A stretch of 64,000 bases of DNA from Sinonovacula constricta (lineage: Eukaryota > Mollusca > Bivalvia > Cardiida > Solecurtidae): positions 24,366,394-24,430,393 of the forward strand of contig CM017563.1 in assembly GCA_007844125.1 (NCBI GenBank), written 5' to 3'. The first letter of the stretch is position 1. The number at the start of each line of letters is the position of its first letter. Under the pieces are notes generated by a model. The model was not told the DNA's origin and ran no database searches. It was given only the letters and a program-made list of their open reading frames with translations. The position numbers were made by a program, and so were the translations under genes. This document shows positions 33,596 to 45,464 of this stretch, piece after piece.

Positions 33596-36500
33596 TTACA
33601 TGTTGTTAGTATAGTCGATTTTTTCTAAATATGCGAATTACGCTGCTTTGATTGATTCTGCTTTGTCTGCGGGTGGAAAAAGTAGGCCTTTTCTATTTAT
33701 GATAGTTGCACCTAATTTTATATTTAGCTGGTATTCTAATTCGGCTCGCGCAGTTGCGTGCTGCCCACACTGGAATATCACATCACGTGTTCGAGTGATT
33801 CTAGCTCTGCGCAGTGAGGGCAGCTTCTAGGTCGAGCTTTATTTTCCGCACCTAAGTAGCTTGAACCGATCCTTAGTCTTGTGTATATTTTATCATACTT
33901 TGTATACGGGTGGTGATTTTGATTCTAGTATTTCGCTCGCCCTATTCGTACTTGTGTGTTAATTTATATTCATTAAATCTCGCTTCCGCTTTCTGTTTGT
34001 AGTGATTGGTGATGTAGCTATAGGCCTCTGTTTTGCTTAGTTTTATTGGTAGTAGATTTCGATTAAGAGCACCTTTTTTTTGCCAAAGAGTCTGCTAATT
34101 CGTTTCCTGTGATTCCTATATGGCTTGGTATCCAGACAAGATTTATCGTAGTGTTAAGATTGGTTTTAATATCGGTGTTGAGTCTATATATGTGGTATAT
34201 TATTTCTTGTCTTTTTTTCCCTTTTATTTGTTGTAGTGCTTGTAAGGCGCTGAGTGAATCGGTGTAAATATCAATGATACTATTGTTTATTTTATTTTTG
34301 TGTATCCAGGTAGTGGCTTCCTTGATGGCTAATAATTCGCAGGAGAATATTGAAACTCTATAGTCTAATTTAATTTTTGCCTTTGCTTTGATTGTTTCTC
34401 CTTTGTATATAGCTATACCTGCCCCTGCTATCTTTTTAAGCGGATCTTTGCTACCGTCGGTATAAATCTTGAGATTTGCTACGGAATTATTTAAGTAGGT
34501 TTCTGCGGTTTTCTTTATTGAAAGCGGGTTGTCTGTTTTGCGTATCTTTTTGCTTAGGCCTATATCTACGGACATAGGTTCGATTCCTATGAAGTTTAGA
34601 TAGGAGGGTGGTGTTAATTGGCCTGTCTCCAGTTGTGTTTCATCTAATAGATTTAAAATGCGTTGCGTGTATGGTTTTTCGGGAATTTGGGCCATTTTCC
34701 AACTCCTTATTGGTGCTTAACGTAGAGCCTAGTGTGGTGGAGCGGACCCAATACTTCAAACTGAGGATATTGATTTGTTCAGTGATCGGTAGTTCCCCTA
34801 CTTCGACGTGGATTGCTTCGGTTCTGAAGTAGCTAGGGACTCCTATTATAGTTTTTATCGCTCTATTTTGTAATTTTTGAAGTTTATCTAGTATAGACTT
34901 GTTTGCCTAGGAATTTGATGCTATCTTTGTAGTCAATGTTTTTTCCGCATAATGTTAATTTAGTTAGTGATGCGTCATCAATCGGTGACTTTTTGTTACG
35001 AAAAACTATTGTTTGCGTTTTATCGGGGTTGATGACGAACCCGTAGTTTGACGCCCACTTTTCTACATCTCTTAGCATTTTCTGTATTTTATCGCTGCCT
35101 TCTTTTGGAGTTTTACTACATACCCATATGGCGCTATCATCTACGAATTGCGATAGTTTAATTTGATTAATGGTGGCAGTGTATTTATTTTGGGTGTTGT
35201 GTTTTTGTACTGCATCATTGAATGTGTTCATGAAAATTGGAAATAGTATTGGTGATAGAACGCTACCTTGCGGACAGCAATTTATTGTGGTTCTTGGCGT
35301 TGAGGTATTGTTTTGATACTTTACTTTAATAATCCTTTTTGATAAGAAAGTAGAAAGCCATTAATCATCCTACCCCGGATGCCATATTTTAGTAGTATAG
35401 AGATAGCCCCTTCTGACCACATTTTATCAAAGGCAGCAGATAGGTCCAAAAATGCTGCTGTTATAAACTTTTTTCTAACTTGAGCTACTCTTATGTCTGA
35501 TTCTAGTCTTACTAAGTTATCGTCACATGAGTGATTAGCTCGGCAACCTGATTGGTTTTCAGAATATAGATTGTTTGTTTCTAAAAGTGAGCATTATCTT
35601 GTTTTAATCATTGTTTGCATTATCTTAGTAAAGCAGGATGTTAAAGATATGGGCCGATAGGACGCTGGTTCGTTTGAGGGTTTATTTGGTTTAAGTATCG
35701 GTATGATGGTTGATTTATGCCATGAGACAGGGATTGAGCCTTGTTCCCAGGAGTTGTTGAACATATTCAAAAGGGCCAATTTTGAGTCATGGGGGAGTTG
35801 CTTTATAATGTCATAATTGATACCGTCTTCTCCTAGGGCCCCTTTCCCACATGTAGATAGGGCTATATTAAGTTCGGTTATTGTGAAGGGCTGATTATAT
35901 TTTAAATTCGTGTGAGGCTGCTCGTTAGCAATGATATTATTGATTGTTAGTGAAAAGTCATGTTTTTTGGTTATGAACTGTTGTGTATATCCCTCGTTGC
36001 TACTGATTTTGGCGTAGTTGTCTACTAGTATTTCTGCTTTGTCTAAAGGGTCAATAATAGGTTGTCCATTTACAATGAAGGGACGGGTTTGAGTAGGGGT
36101 GTGTCCTTTAATTCTTTGGATAAAATTCTATAGATCTTTGCTAGTCGTTTTAATAGTAATTTTACTATAGAATGTCTCCCAGCTGTCCTTGCGGGCCTTT
36201 TTGAATATTTTTTGCCTCTCTTCTTGCGTCATGCCATAATTTTTGTTTGATGGTTGATTTCTTATCTTTTTTATAATTTTTCATACAGTTTTCTTTTTTT
36301 TAGCAGCGGCCGTGCATTCCTCTGTCCAGCATGGTACTGTTTTTGTATTTCTTTTGTTACTGTGGGAGTATTTTGGCATTATTTTATTTAGTATTGTTAT
36401 GAGTCGTGAGTAGATTTCGTTTAAATTTTTGTTGACATCTGATTCTGTGATATTAATTAGGCTGTTTGAGCATTCGTGTTTAAATGATGTCCAGTTTTTA

Positions 36501-37250
36501 TTAGATGCTCTGCTCACATTCCATTTCTTATTGTTTTTGGTAGGGTTTCTATTAATGCTAAATTTGGTGTTGTTTAGAATGGGAAAGTGGTCACTTCCGC
36601 ATGTGTTATCTATGACATAAAATTCACAGGAATCGAACATGTTGGCAGAGGCTATAACAAGGTCAATTGCACTGTCTGCTTTGTTTATTTCGTTTGAGAT
36701 GCTGGTTATTTGACCATCGTTTAATATGCAAAGATTTTTGTCATTAAGGAATGTGAGCAGATCATCGGCCTCGCCGTCATACCTAATGTCGTTCTCTGGG
36801 TTCCAACATGGGTGTTTAATATTGAAATCTCCTACTATTAGGGTAGAGTTATCTTTGTTCTTAAAAACTTGTCTATAATTATGTAGTGTATTGTCTGTTT
36901 TCTGCGCGTATGTATTGTATATAGTTAACTTTTCCTTATCGCTATAAACTGTAACTGAGGTTATATACATGGGGGTGCTGTTGTTGATGTTTTTTTGTTA
37001 TGACTTGTAGGCCTAACCTTACATATATGCAGGTGCCAACCCCTATGTCATTATTTTTGCTTTTGTTGGAGATAGGGTTTTGAAATCCTCTAATTTTGGG
37101 ACGTTTTGACTTTTCTGATTCCCAAGTTTCCTGGATGCAAAGTATATCTACTTCATTTTTGGTTTGGGCCAAAAATGACATGAGTTCACCTATTTTTGTG
37201 GAGTCTTTTCCTACTATGCTTCTTGCATTCCAGCTAACGACGACGAGGCC
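33596..37250 (-). pseudogene. LINE ORF2 (endonuclease-RT-RNase H), frameshifted
   Basis: Endonuclease motifs ILCIQETW, VGDFN, SAIDLV and SDHFPI are visible between 37181 and 36281. RT has PASYRPISLTSCF (35779-35594), a QGSVLSP motif near 35260-35285 and the catalytic FVDD (expected FADD) in 35231-34884. RNase H (34695-34063) keeps YTDGS, CELLAI, YTDSL and NELADSLA. Beyond its stop the frame reopens with CPHC and a coding-like stretch ending near 33596. The pieces lie in all three frames with intervening stops. Confidence 0.82.
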
Positions 37251-38670
37251 ATTTTTACTTGTGTTGATTTGTCTGTTTTGTGTGTTGTGGCGGTGTCGTT
37301 TATTGTGTCGTTGCCTATTGTTGTGATTGTTAGGCCTGTTGTTGTTGTTGTAATTGCGTTTTCTTTGCTGGTGTTGCTGTGTAGGGTTTGGAGAGGTGTT
37401 TTTTTTTTGTTTTGGTGGTTAGTGTGGGGTGCTGGTGTGTTTGTTTGTGGTGTTTGCTGTGTAACTGTTGTTTTTGGTCGTACGTTTAGAGCGTCAGCTA
37501 ATATTTGTTCGATTTCAGATTGGTCTTTCCCTACCAATCTGGCAGCTAGTTCAGTAACCTCTTTTGGAGATAACTTGTTTGCTGGTTTAATAGAAACTGA
37601 GGGTGGTTTGATTCCCTTGTCCAGGTATTTTGTGTTAAATTCCCTTGTAGGCTGCTAAGTGAGCGTTATTGAAGTTTGCACATCGTTTGTCGTTTTTGTT
37701 TTTACAATCCTTGGACGTGTGGTTACCCGCACAGTGAGGGCAAGCTGTATTGTTTGTACACTGTGTGGAGAAGTGTCCGTATCCCTGGCAGTTATGGCAC
37801 CTTGACTCCTTGCCTAGGGCTGGGGTTACAACGTTTCCCATAACTGTCAGGGGGAGAGATTGTTGGTTGAATTTGATGGCTTGTGCATTTTTGTTTTTGG
37901 TCAATTTTACTTCTTCTACGTAAGCTAACTTCTTAATAGATTCAACAGTTTTAGAGATGGGTTGGTCTGTCCTGATTTTGATTATGCCTGTGATTCGTTT
38001 GTGCTGTTCTTTAAGGGTCCACTCATGCGTGCCAAGGTTGAAATTTGATGCCTTTGTAAAGAGATCTTTCTTTAGTTTGAATGTATTTCCATTATGAAGC
38101 CTGCTGAGGGGGACGCAGCATTCAGCTCCTACAAAAGTCCGGAATGCTGCCGCCAACTCAGCTGCTTTCCCTTTTGGGAAAGCGCTGCCCACCGTTGTTA
38201 GCAGTATGGTTATCCATACTGCAACATCGGGTGGCAGCAGGCTGGTTTGCCTGCCTTCTTCCATAACCACCTCTTCGTACGCCGTAGACTGCGTAGGAGT
38301 AGGTGGCTCTTGGCGCTGAGACTGTTGCTGGGTATTTTTCAGGGCGTTGGCGTAGGAGATTGGCCCTTCTTTATCCAACGCCGGGTCTTGGGACCCAGAT
38401 AGGGCGAATGGGGGAGGCACAATGCTTCCCTGGTGATTCTTGGAGGCGTTTCCTGGAGTGGAGGTTTGTATGGGCAGTGGTGCCTCCTCTATCGCCTGGT
38501 TTAAGAGCCAGGAGGTATTCGGCATAGATAAGACTGCCTTCTGGGGAGACCGGTTGGCTCTCACCACTCTCATTAAGCCTGAGTACCTTAGCTAAATGAG
38601 ACTCATCTGATGACTCGGATGGGTCAATACTCCTATCTCTCTTACCATTTGGTGTGTTTAGGTACTCCAT
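37214..38670 (-). pseudogene. LINE ORF1 (gag-like, CCHC zinc knuckles), frameshifted
   Basis: The frame starting at 38670 (MEYLNTPNGKRDRS) continues after a shift in the 38573-37635 frame. That frame carries a Pro/Gln-rich segment, an RRM-like middle region and knuckles CHNCQGYGHFSTQC and CPHCAGNHTSKDC, then a third Cys/His segment. Another shift leads to the Thr/Asn-rich frame 37537-37214, whose end overlaps the start of the endonuclease frame. The product would coat element RNA. Confidence 0.8.
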
Positions 38671-38699
38671 TGCTCAAGTAGTCTCTGCAAATACAATAG

Positions 38700-39800
38700 T
38701 GCAACAAAAGGTGAGGGGGAGGGGGCGTGAAGAAAAAAGTGCTTGTATTTGCAAATATACTTATCAAACTGTTTCTGTAACTTTACTCTCTGTGCTGACT
38801 ATGCTGACTGTGATATTCTTTTTGATTCTTTTCTAGTTCTTCTTCCTTTTTCCAGATAGTCTAAATATCCGAGCTATAAATCACTAAAAAGAACTGAAGA
38901 ACACAAAGTAATCTCAAATCACTTTAGAAGTAGTAAAATATACTACACTCTAGAGCTTAATCTCAAGCGATGAGCAAGCTAGATGTTACCAGCACGAGAG
39001 CAGAGAGCAGAATGTTAGGCCCTTTTAGGAGCCAAAAAAGATTTTGTAGACCTTAGTGTTTTGTTATTTGTGCTGTCCTCGCGTAAGTCAATGCATATTG
39101 CTCTTTAAAAGGTGAAGGTCATAAACCACACGACTGCCATATGGTGACATTTTTAAACACAGCTGCATAGCGGATGCATGTGTTCTTACAAAGGGGAAAA
39201 GACGCCAAAACACAGTCACACTTCCTGTCCACTAGACAAACAAGGTATCATAAATCTGCCAATTAGCTTTATTAATTGGGTGTCCGCTCATGTCTTAAAA
39301 TTGGCGATTGAATTAGAGTAATACTTTATGATGGCATGAAATGGACCCATGCGCATGAAGAAACATAATATGAATTTACAAAACGATATACTTTAAATTA
39401 TTACATTTCTATCCTTAAATGGGAACACAAATTAAGTTCCCGGTAGGGCCCACTTTAGACCACAATTTGGCATAGAACATATAAGCCATGAATGGGAAAA
39501 TGGCGGGGTCATGAAATAAGCCGTAGCCAGGCGTGTAGACCTTCATTCAAATAGTTGGAAGTCAAGTAAAGTCAAAGTTTTTTGCAGATTTTTAATTTCG
39601 GTTCCGATTAATCATATATAGATAATAGCGCATTATGGGAACTATGCATTTAGAAATGAGAATTTTGACACCAATGTCCAAATTTACACCATTCTTCATT
39701 ATAAGATGTATAACAATTAAGATTAGAAGCATAAGAAACTTTGCTTGATCAAGAGGCAAGATAAAAAAAACTACATATTCATACCCCTGTAACTAAAGAA
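38700..39800. other. LINE 5' flank and non-coding DNA
   Basis: The part next to the LINE (to about 39010) may be its 5' UTR. The rest shows no exon or recognised repeat. Confidence 0.4.
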
Positions 39801-39823
39801 ATGATGACGGTGATGCTGCTACA

Positions 39824-39825
<2 letters not shown>

Positions 39826-39893
<68 letters not shown>

Positions 39894-40060
39894 GGTCTGT
39901 CTGTCGTCTGTCGTCTATCTGTCTGTCTGTTTGTCTGCCTACCTACATATATATTTCTATCGCCTACATATATAGATATATTTTTCCATACCACCTTCCT
40001 CCTCTCTCTCTTTCTCTCCCTCTCTTTCTCTCTCTCTCTCTTTATCTCTGTCTCTCTCTA

Positions 40061-40091
<31 letters not shown>

Positions 40092-40185
40092 GTCTGTCTC
40101 TCTGTTTCTCTCTCACTCCCTCTTTCTCTCTCTCACTCTTCCTCGCTCTCTGTTTGTCACTATTTGTCTGTCTCTCTCTGCTTAT
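39826..40185. repeat. (TCTG)n and (TC)n microsatellites
   Basis: A (TCTG/CTGT) run at 39826-39940 is followed by pyrimidine-rich TC/TTTC and a second TCTG run (40062-40105). Long Ser/Val/Cys/Leu frames on the plus strand and Arg/Gln/Thr/Asp frames on the minus strand are artefacts. Confidence 0.95.
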
Positions 40186-40580
40186 GTAAGCTATATACGA
40201 TGTCGATTGTTATATAAATGTATAATGAAAGATGTTATGATATACACAACTATTGCCGCTTCATGTATCCTTTTTTCGATTATTTCCGAAATGTGATCGT
40301 CCCTCAAGGGAAATGACACGATAAATTTCAACAAAATGCTGTTTTGTTGAACAATAAGACTTCCGTGTACATGTTCAGGTGTAAATGATTTAATGTTTGA
40401 AATTATTGTTTTGTTTTGAGGATAAATAAGAGAACTGTAAATATATTAGCCAATGAAAAGGAAAGACAGAGTAAAAAATGTTACAAACGCAAAAATAACA
40501 AATACGGTTATGTTTTGACTCAATCTCTAAAATGATAAATGGACTCTGTGTTAACATCCAGATTTTATGCCCATAAATTG

Positions 40581-42640
40581 ACTTGAAAAACTGAGGATCA
40601 ACAATAACTTTCTCATTTTTACTGAAACAAGGCTCTTCTCGTCAAAATTATCTTGATCTGTAGATAATTTTGAACCACCGTACTGCATCGACCGAATTGA
40701 TAGACTTGGTGGCGGTGTTGCGTTGTATGTACGATCTGGTCTATCAGCAATTCAGAGATACGACCTTGAGGTCCCAGAACTAGAGGCCTTATTGGTTGGT
40801 ATAATTTGCACAACAAAATATTTCATATCGGGGGGTTCTACAAACTCACAGTCTCGAATTACGATTGTTGAACGAAGTTAGAAGAAAGAATTCATAAAGC
40901 TTTTATTAACCAATACTTAACAATACTTGTTGCGGGTTATTTCAGTATTAATCTGTTAACTGACAAGAGTAACAAAATGTCTCGACTTATCTCTTAATAT
41001 AACGTAAAGCAACTTTACCAGAATCAACACACTATACAGAACATTCGTACTCCCTTATTGATCTCATGTTTTATCAACACAACTGACCATTTTATTGCAA
41101 GTTTTACTACGGATCCTTTTGTTCCCAATCTTACTCGATTCCACTGTCCTACGGTCACCATAATTAAAGTTAAGAAAACGATAATAACTCATTTCAATTG
41201 GGAAAAATCCGGAAATAAAATAACGCAAATTTCAAGGCATTCAGGCAAGAACTTGAAAATTCGAAACTACTAGTAATGCATGATGACCTCGATACGGATG
41301 TCCAGTCACTAACCATTGCAATACTGCAAGCAGCCCACAAAGTCAAAGAGTTGTTTGCAAATACTGCATCCGACTGGTCTGTCACTTTTGAAGGAGTTCC
41401 ACAAGGATCTATTCTTGGACCGCTGTTGATCCTTTTATATGACATTGCCAATCATATACGATCTAATATAAGACTATTTGCTAATGACACCAGTATGAAC
41501 ATCGTTTTGACGACCGGCTTACGACTGTCGATTCTCTTAACAATGACTTAGAAAATACATCATCATGGTGTAAAACATGGCTGGTTACTTTTAATCCAAC
41601 AAAAACCGAAACTATGACCTTTTCACGCAAAACCAATAGACATTCACACCCTGGCCTATATTCCGCTAACATCCTTATCCAACATGTTAATGAACACATG
41701 CTCCTTCGAATTATCCTCTCCAATGACTGCAAGTGCAAATCACACATTACAAAACCTGGCAACGCATCGGTCTTCTCAGATCTTTTAAGTTCCTTCTTAA
41801 CCAAACGAGTCCTAACCGTTTCTATATAACTAACATTCGGACATTTTTTGAGTACGGAGTCCTCATCTGGGACCATGGCACACAACAACAAAAAGCCGAT
41901 CTGGACGCTGTGCAAGTGGAAGCTATGAGAATTAAAACAGGACACTTATAACTTAAACAAATTATACACTGAAATATCGAAACTCTAGAAGCAATGCATA
42001 AAAAGCACAAACTGACAGTGCTCTATAAAATTAAGCATAACTTGGTCCCTAATTATCTTTATTCCTTTTTCATTTGCATTGTATACTCTATGTTAAATCA
42101 TGTAAAATATTTGAATGAATATGTTTAAACTAAACTAATTATCTTAATAATAGTTTACCAGAAAAAAACCTGATCATAGATTTCAACTTCAAAACACCTT
42201 AAGAATACCATCAGTACTCAGCAGAACAAATCTCTACAAGTCTTTTTTCCTGCTGTCAACAATTAGAGAGTAGAATTCTCTCAACACCACAGCACACATC
42301 AGCCACATCAGTTTAAGCCTTCAAAAACAAGCTAAATCAACCTGGTATGCAGAAATATCCCCTTTTTAATGTAGGTACTAGGAAACAGCAAATTCTTCAC
42401 TCTCAGTTCAGACTCTCCTGTAGTACCCTTGACTATGATTTATTCCGTAGATCTCTCATTGAATCTCCCTTATGTACATGAAGTTCTGTTGAATCGGCCA
42501 GTCATTTCTTTCTCTCCCGTCCTAATTACACAAAACAAAGACGTGACATTTTTGAAAACCTGCCGTGTCCTGTCACAATCATCAGCTTTTTTTATATGGA
42601 AGCGAATATTTAAACCTCGAAGAAAATAAGCGCCTCATCA
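40581..42640 (+). pseudogene. Decayed APE-type LINE (CR1/Jockey-group-like) with internal deletion
   Basis: Endonuclease remnants are readable on the plus strand: FTETRLF, DRLGGGVALYVRSGLS and LEVPELEALLVGI (40605-40810), then VAGYFSINLLTDKSNKMS (~40925-40980), SLIDLM and DHFIASFTTDPF. The frame then jumps near 41340 straight to the RT segment GVPQGSILGPLL with NIRLFANDTS (expected FADD), so the middle of RT is missing. Thumb-like segments follow (FFEYGVLIWDH near 41850, KKHKLTVLYKI near 42000) with a C-terminal ESPLCT region. Many stops and frameshifts make it dead. It is unrelated in detail to the minus-strand LINE next door. Confidence 0.8.
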
Positions 42641-42942
42641 TTGATGTACATCACTATACAGTAGCGACCAATCGTTTTTAAGTCAACGGTAAGCGTGTTG
42701 GGGTCAATAAAAGACTTGTACATATTATTGTGAGTTTGCAATGACTCTGTATCTTAAAATAGCTCGAAGTACGGTTATAGAAGGGATTTACATAAGTTGT
42801 TCTCCCAGCTTTTTACCCCAATTCTATCTGTATTTGTTGTGACAAATGCCACATGCATTATATTTCATCATTATTGAATAAAAGTGTATAAAGTAAAGAT
42901 AATACAGAATTACATCGGGCAAAATACATAGATGTCAAATGG

Positions 42943-43199
42943 AATGGGATTGGATTTTCCGGCATTTTTTGCCGATACTGCGCAGCGACATTTTTATCAT
43001 TATAGCACAGGGGCACTTATGAGGTGCCCATGGACTGAACCCTGCCGGTCCTTTATACTGACACCGACTAGTTAGGCGTAATGCTGTCCCCTTAGCCCCG
43101 AGCGTAAGGAGGGAAGCCTCTACTACACATGTACCAACTTTAAAGTCTTTGGTTTGACCCGGCCGGGGTTCGAACACACGACCTCCCGATCCGCAAGCC
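42943..43199 (-). mobile_element. tRNA-derived SINE of a second family
   Basis: Minus strand: box B-like GTTCGAACCCC lies near 43165-43180 at the 5' end. The body is unlike the SINEs at 710 and 15750. The 12-bp direct repeat GATGTCAAATGG flanks it exactly (42931-42942 and 43200-43211), giving a 257-bp insertion. The 3' end lacks a long poly-A. Confidence 0.75.
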
Positions 43200-43392
43200 G
43201 ATGTCAAATGGGAAGTGTGGCCACATTTGTATAGCAAAAATAGTTTGCCATAGTTTTTCAACTCGAATCACTTTAATTGCTTTATCATTTAGTAAATTAT
43301 TTACTAATTATTTGTCTGAATTGTTTTTCTTACTTATCTCTTATTTTCTCAGTTTATATTTCACTTCCACAAACATTCGTGACTCGAAAACC

Positions 43393-43435
43393 AACTAGGT
43401 AGATAGGTAGGTAGGAAGGTAGGTAGGTGAGTGGA
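43393..43435. repeat. (TAGG)n microsatellite
   Basis: Short imperfect tetranucleotide run (TAGGTAGGTAGGAAGG). Confidence 0.85.
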
Positions 43436-43512
43436 TGTTAGTTAATGAATACACGTCATGTTATGTGATAAACGGTGTTATGTTTATGTTTGCAGCGATA
43501 TAGTCATAGTAA

Positions 43513-43697
43513 TTATAGCGACGGCCGCCAATTTTGGTGTGATACTTCTCCATTGGCTAGAGACACATTTAGATTGCCATTGTCGATTTGTTTAATGTTG
43601 ATGTTGTCACACGAGACACCTACAAATGGGAGAGTATAGCTGTTAGATAATAAAAGCAGGTTTGACACGGAGGCAATAAGGAAAATTTCCTCAGTTC
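43513..43697 (-). CDS. Possible terminal exon, unrecognised
   Basis: On the minus strand the acceptor TTATATTTCAG precedes an open frame: TEEIFLIASVSNLLLLSNS, a Cys-containing NINIKQIDNGNLNVSLANG stretch, HQNWRPSL and a stop at 43513. Composition is protein-like. The plus strand of the same bases also has an acceptor (GTTTGCAG, 43495) and an open frame, so only one, or neither, is real. No family assigned. Confidence 0.22.
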
Positions 43698-43719
43698 CTG
43701 AAATATAATACATCATTGT

Positions 43720-44835
43720 ATCTTGATATAGATCTCGATTATGGTGTATGCGGTCTCGGTGTTCACATAACAGTTATTTGACTGATGTACCAGCTTATGA
43801 TAATTATTTATTTACAAGGCTCTAACAAAACATAAATAAATAAAGAAAACTTTATTTAAAGGTGGTCTAAGCGGATAACCTTGATGATGAAATATGTTAC
43901 ATGTAGTCACGTGCGTCTCTAAGTTTTAAAATATAGGAAATACGTATTTGTAATGACGAGTGGGGTGTTATGCGCTGCTTTTCACGTGGATGTTGGGCTT
44001 CAATAAGCAGCATTTCGTAGGAACTTATCTGGTAACAACAACTCATTCGGTTGTCTGAGAAACAAAACTTTGGTACAAACTGTCGGATACCTCATTTAAT
44101 GACAACAATCAAACACATCTAAGCTGTGTCTGTTGCTCCGATCATCCCTCCGATGTATCTGGTGCATTGATACATAATCCCTATCGTTTTGTTCACCGGA
44201 CGAATAATATGACATAAAATAGATCGACAAGGAAGCGATAGGTGTGGTTTTTAGGATTATTTTATCCTATCAACTTTCATTGATCAATTTAACTGTTCAC
44301 ATCTAGTTAGATATAAAACTGTTAAATCATTTTCAATAGAGATTCCAGGACATTAATCTTTGTTAATTTTATGACATCATAAAGAACCGACATTTTTATT
44401 GTTGTCCCTTGATACATCCGAAAGATTATTCGTGAATTATCCGAGGCGTTCCTATTAGGGTAGAGTAGCGGACTTGTCACTTCCCTGCCTATCACCGCGT
44501 GGGTGCTAGTCAAGATATCAAGTGTCAAAAATAATATTAAAATAAACTTTTGATTTTTTCTCCCTCTATTTATTTCCCCTTAAAATTTTCAGGTTAATTC
44601 AAATTAGGAAGTTTATAACGATAAACCGAGTCGAGTCTCCAAGTAACAACAATAACACGTGAAGCCTCAGATACTGAGACGCAGCGGTGGGATTCGAAAA
44701 CTTACAATGTGGCGATTGTTATACGCCGACTTCGAATCCATTGGTACGATCTCTGCGCTCCGGAAAAAAAAAACCAATAATAACCGGGGACTATTTTTTT
44801 TAGATTTGTATATAACTTATGAAGGCGGTTACGGA
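43720..44835. other. Non-coding stretch
   Basis: No exon, RNA or named repeat recognised. Confidence 0.4.
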
Positions 44836-44837
44836 AA

Positions 44838-45056
44838 ATGGAGGAGCAAGTTAATCTTCCAGATGAAGATTTAGAAGTTAATGTTAGCGGCGCTGATCAG
44901 CATGACTCCGGAAATAATGCAAGTTACAGCAGTTTGTGAGATACAACAGACTTGCCGTTGAAATATCTGAATAAAATGGACGAAAGACAAAGACAAACCA
45001 ACGATGTGCTTAATACAAGAGTTCCATGTCTGTCAACCATACTCATAACAAGATAA
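44838..45056 (+). pseudogene. Broken coding remnant, unrecognised
   Basis: An ATG at 44838 opens an acidic frame (MEEQVNLPDEDLEVNVSG) that meets TGA at 44937 and then continues in the same frame with DTTDLPLKYLNKMDERQRQT to a stop near 45056. The composition on both sides of the TGA looks like one protein with a premature stop, such as the N-terminal part of a retroelement gag. No family can be named. Confidence 0.3.
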
Positions 45057-45201
45057 ATATAGTACATCGTGAACAATACAAAAATGACAGATATGGTCAT
45101 GTCATGATACAGCAGCATTGTCGCATGTAACACACGATCATGCATAGTAATTTTATAAATGATCAGAACACACAGACCAGAAAGGAACGTGCTATATATG
45201 A

Positions 45202-45462
45202 AAACGAAAGGAGACCGCTTTATCCAAGTTAGGTCGTGTTGGAGGCAAAGTAAAGATGATGGAGATGTTGGAACATGTCGTGGCCATTTCAGAATTGTTC
45301 CTCAACATGGACAATGTGGAAACGCTTCCAGACGCATACAATCACATACACGTAACATCACACCATTTAATGGAGAAGAAACTGGAGTGTATGATATCGC
45401 CAGTTGATTATTTTTCTCTTAAGGCTAATCAATTTACACTGAATTTGAGGTTAACCTAGAAC
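45202..45462 (+). pseudogene. Coding-like remnant, unrecognised
   Basis: The frame following the stop at 45199 reads KRKETALSKLGRVGGKVKMM and then an amphipathic, helix-rich segment (LEHVVAISELFLNMDNVE, HHLMEKKLECMISP) to a stop near 45459. It could belong to the same decayed element as 44838-45056, but the frames are not continuous. Confidence 0.25.
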
Positions 45463-45464
45463 TA

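Larger units (their letters stand above)
33596..38670 (-). mobile_element. APE-type non-LTR retrotransposon (I/Nimb-like LINE), damaged
   Basis: Minus-strand order is gag-like ORF1, apurinic endonuclease, reverse transcriptase, RNase H and a C-terminal CPHC..EHV zinc-like motif (about 33800). An RNase H domain together with multi-knuckle gag fits the I/Nimb group better than Jockey or CR1; this classification is by domain content only. Frames shift repeatedly, so it is not autonomous now, although nearly full length. Intact relatives copy themselves by target-primed reverse transcription. About 300 bp beyond the ORF1 start may be 5' UTR. Confidence 0.85.

Noticed and set aside
39779..40217. 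138-codon Ser/Val/Cys/Leu frame and its Arg/Gln/Thr/Asp antisense
   Set aside because: Translation of TCTG and TC microsatellites.
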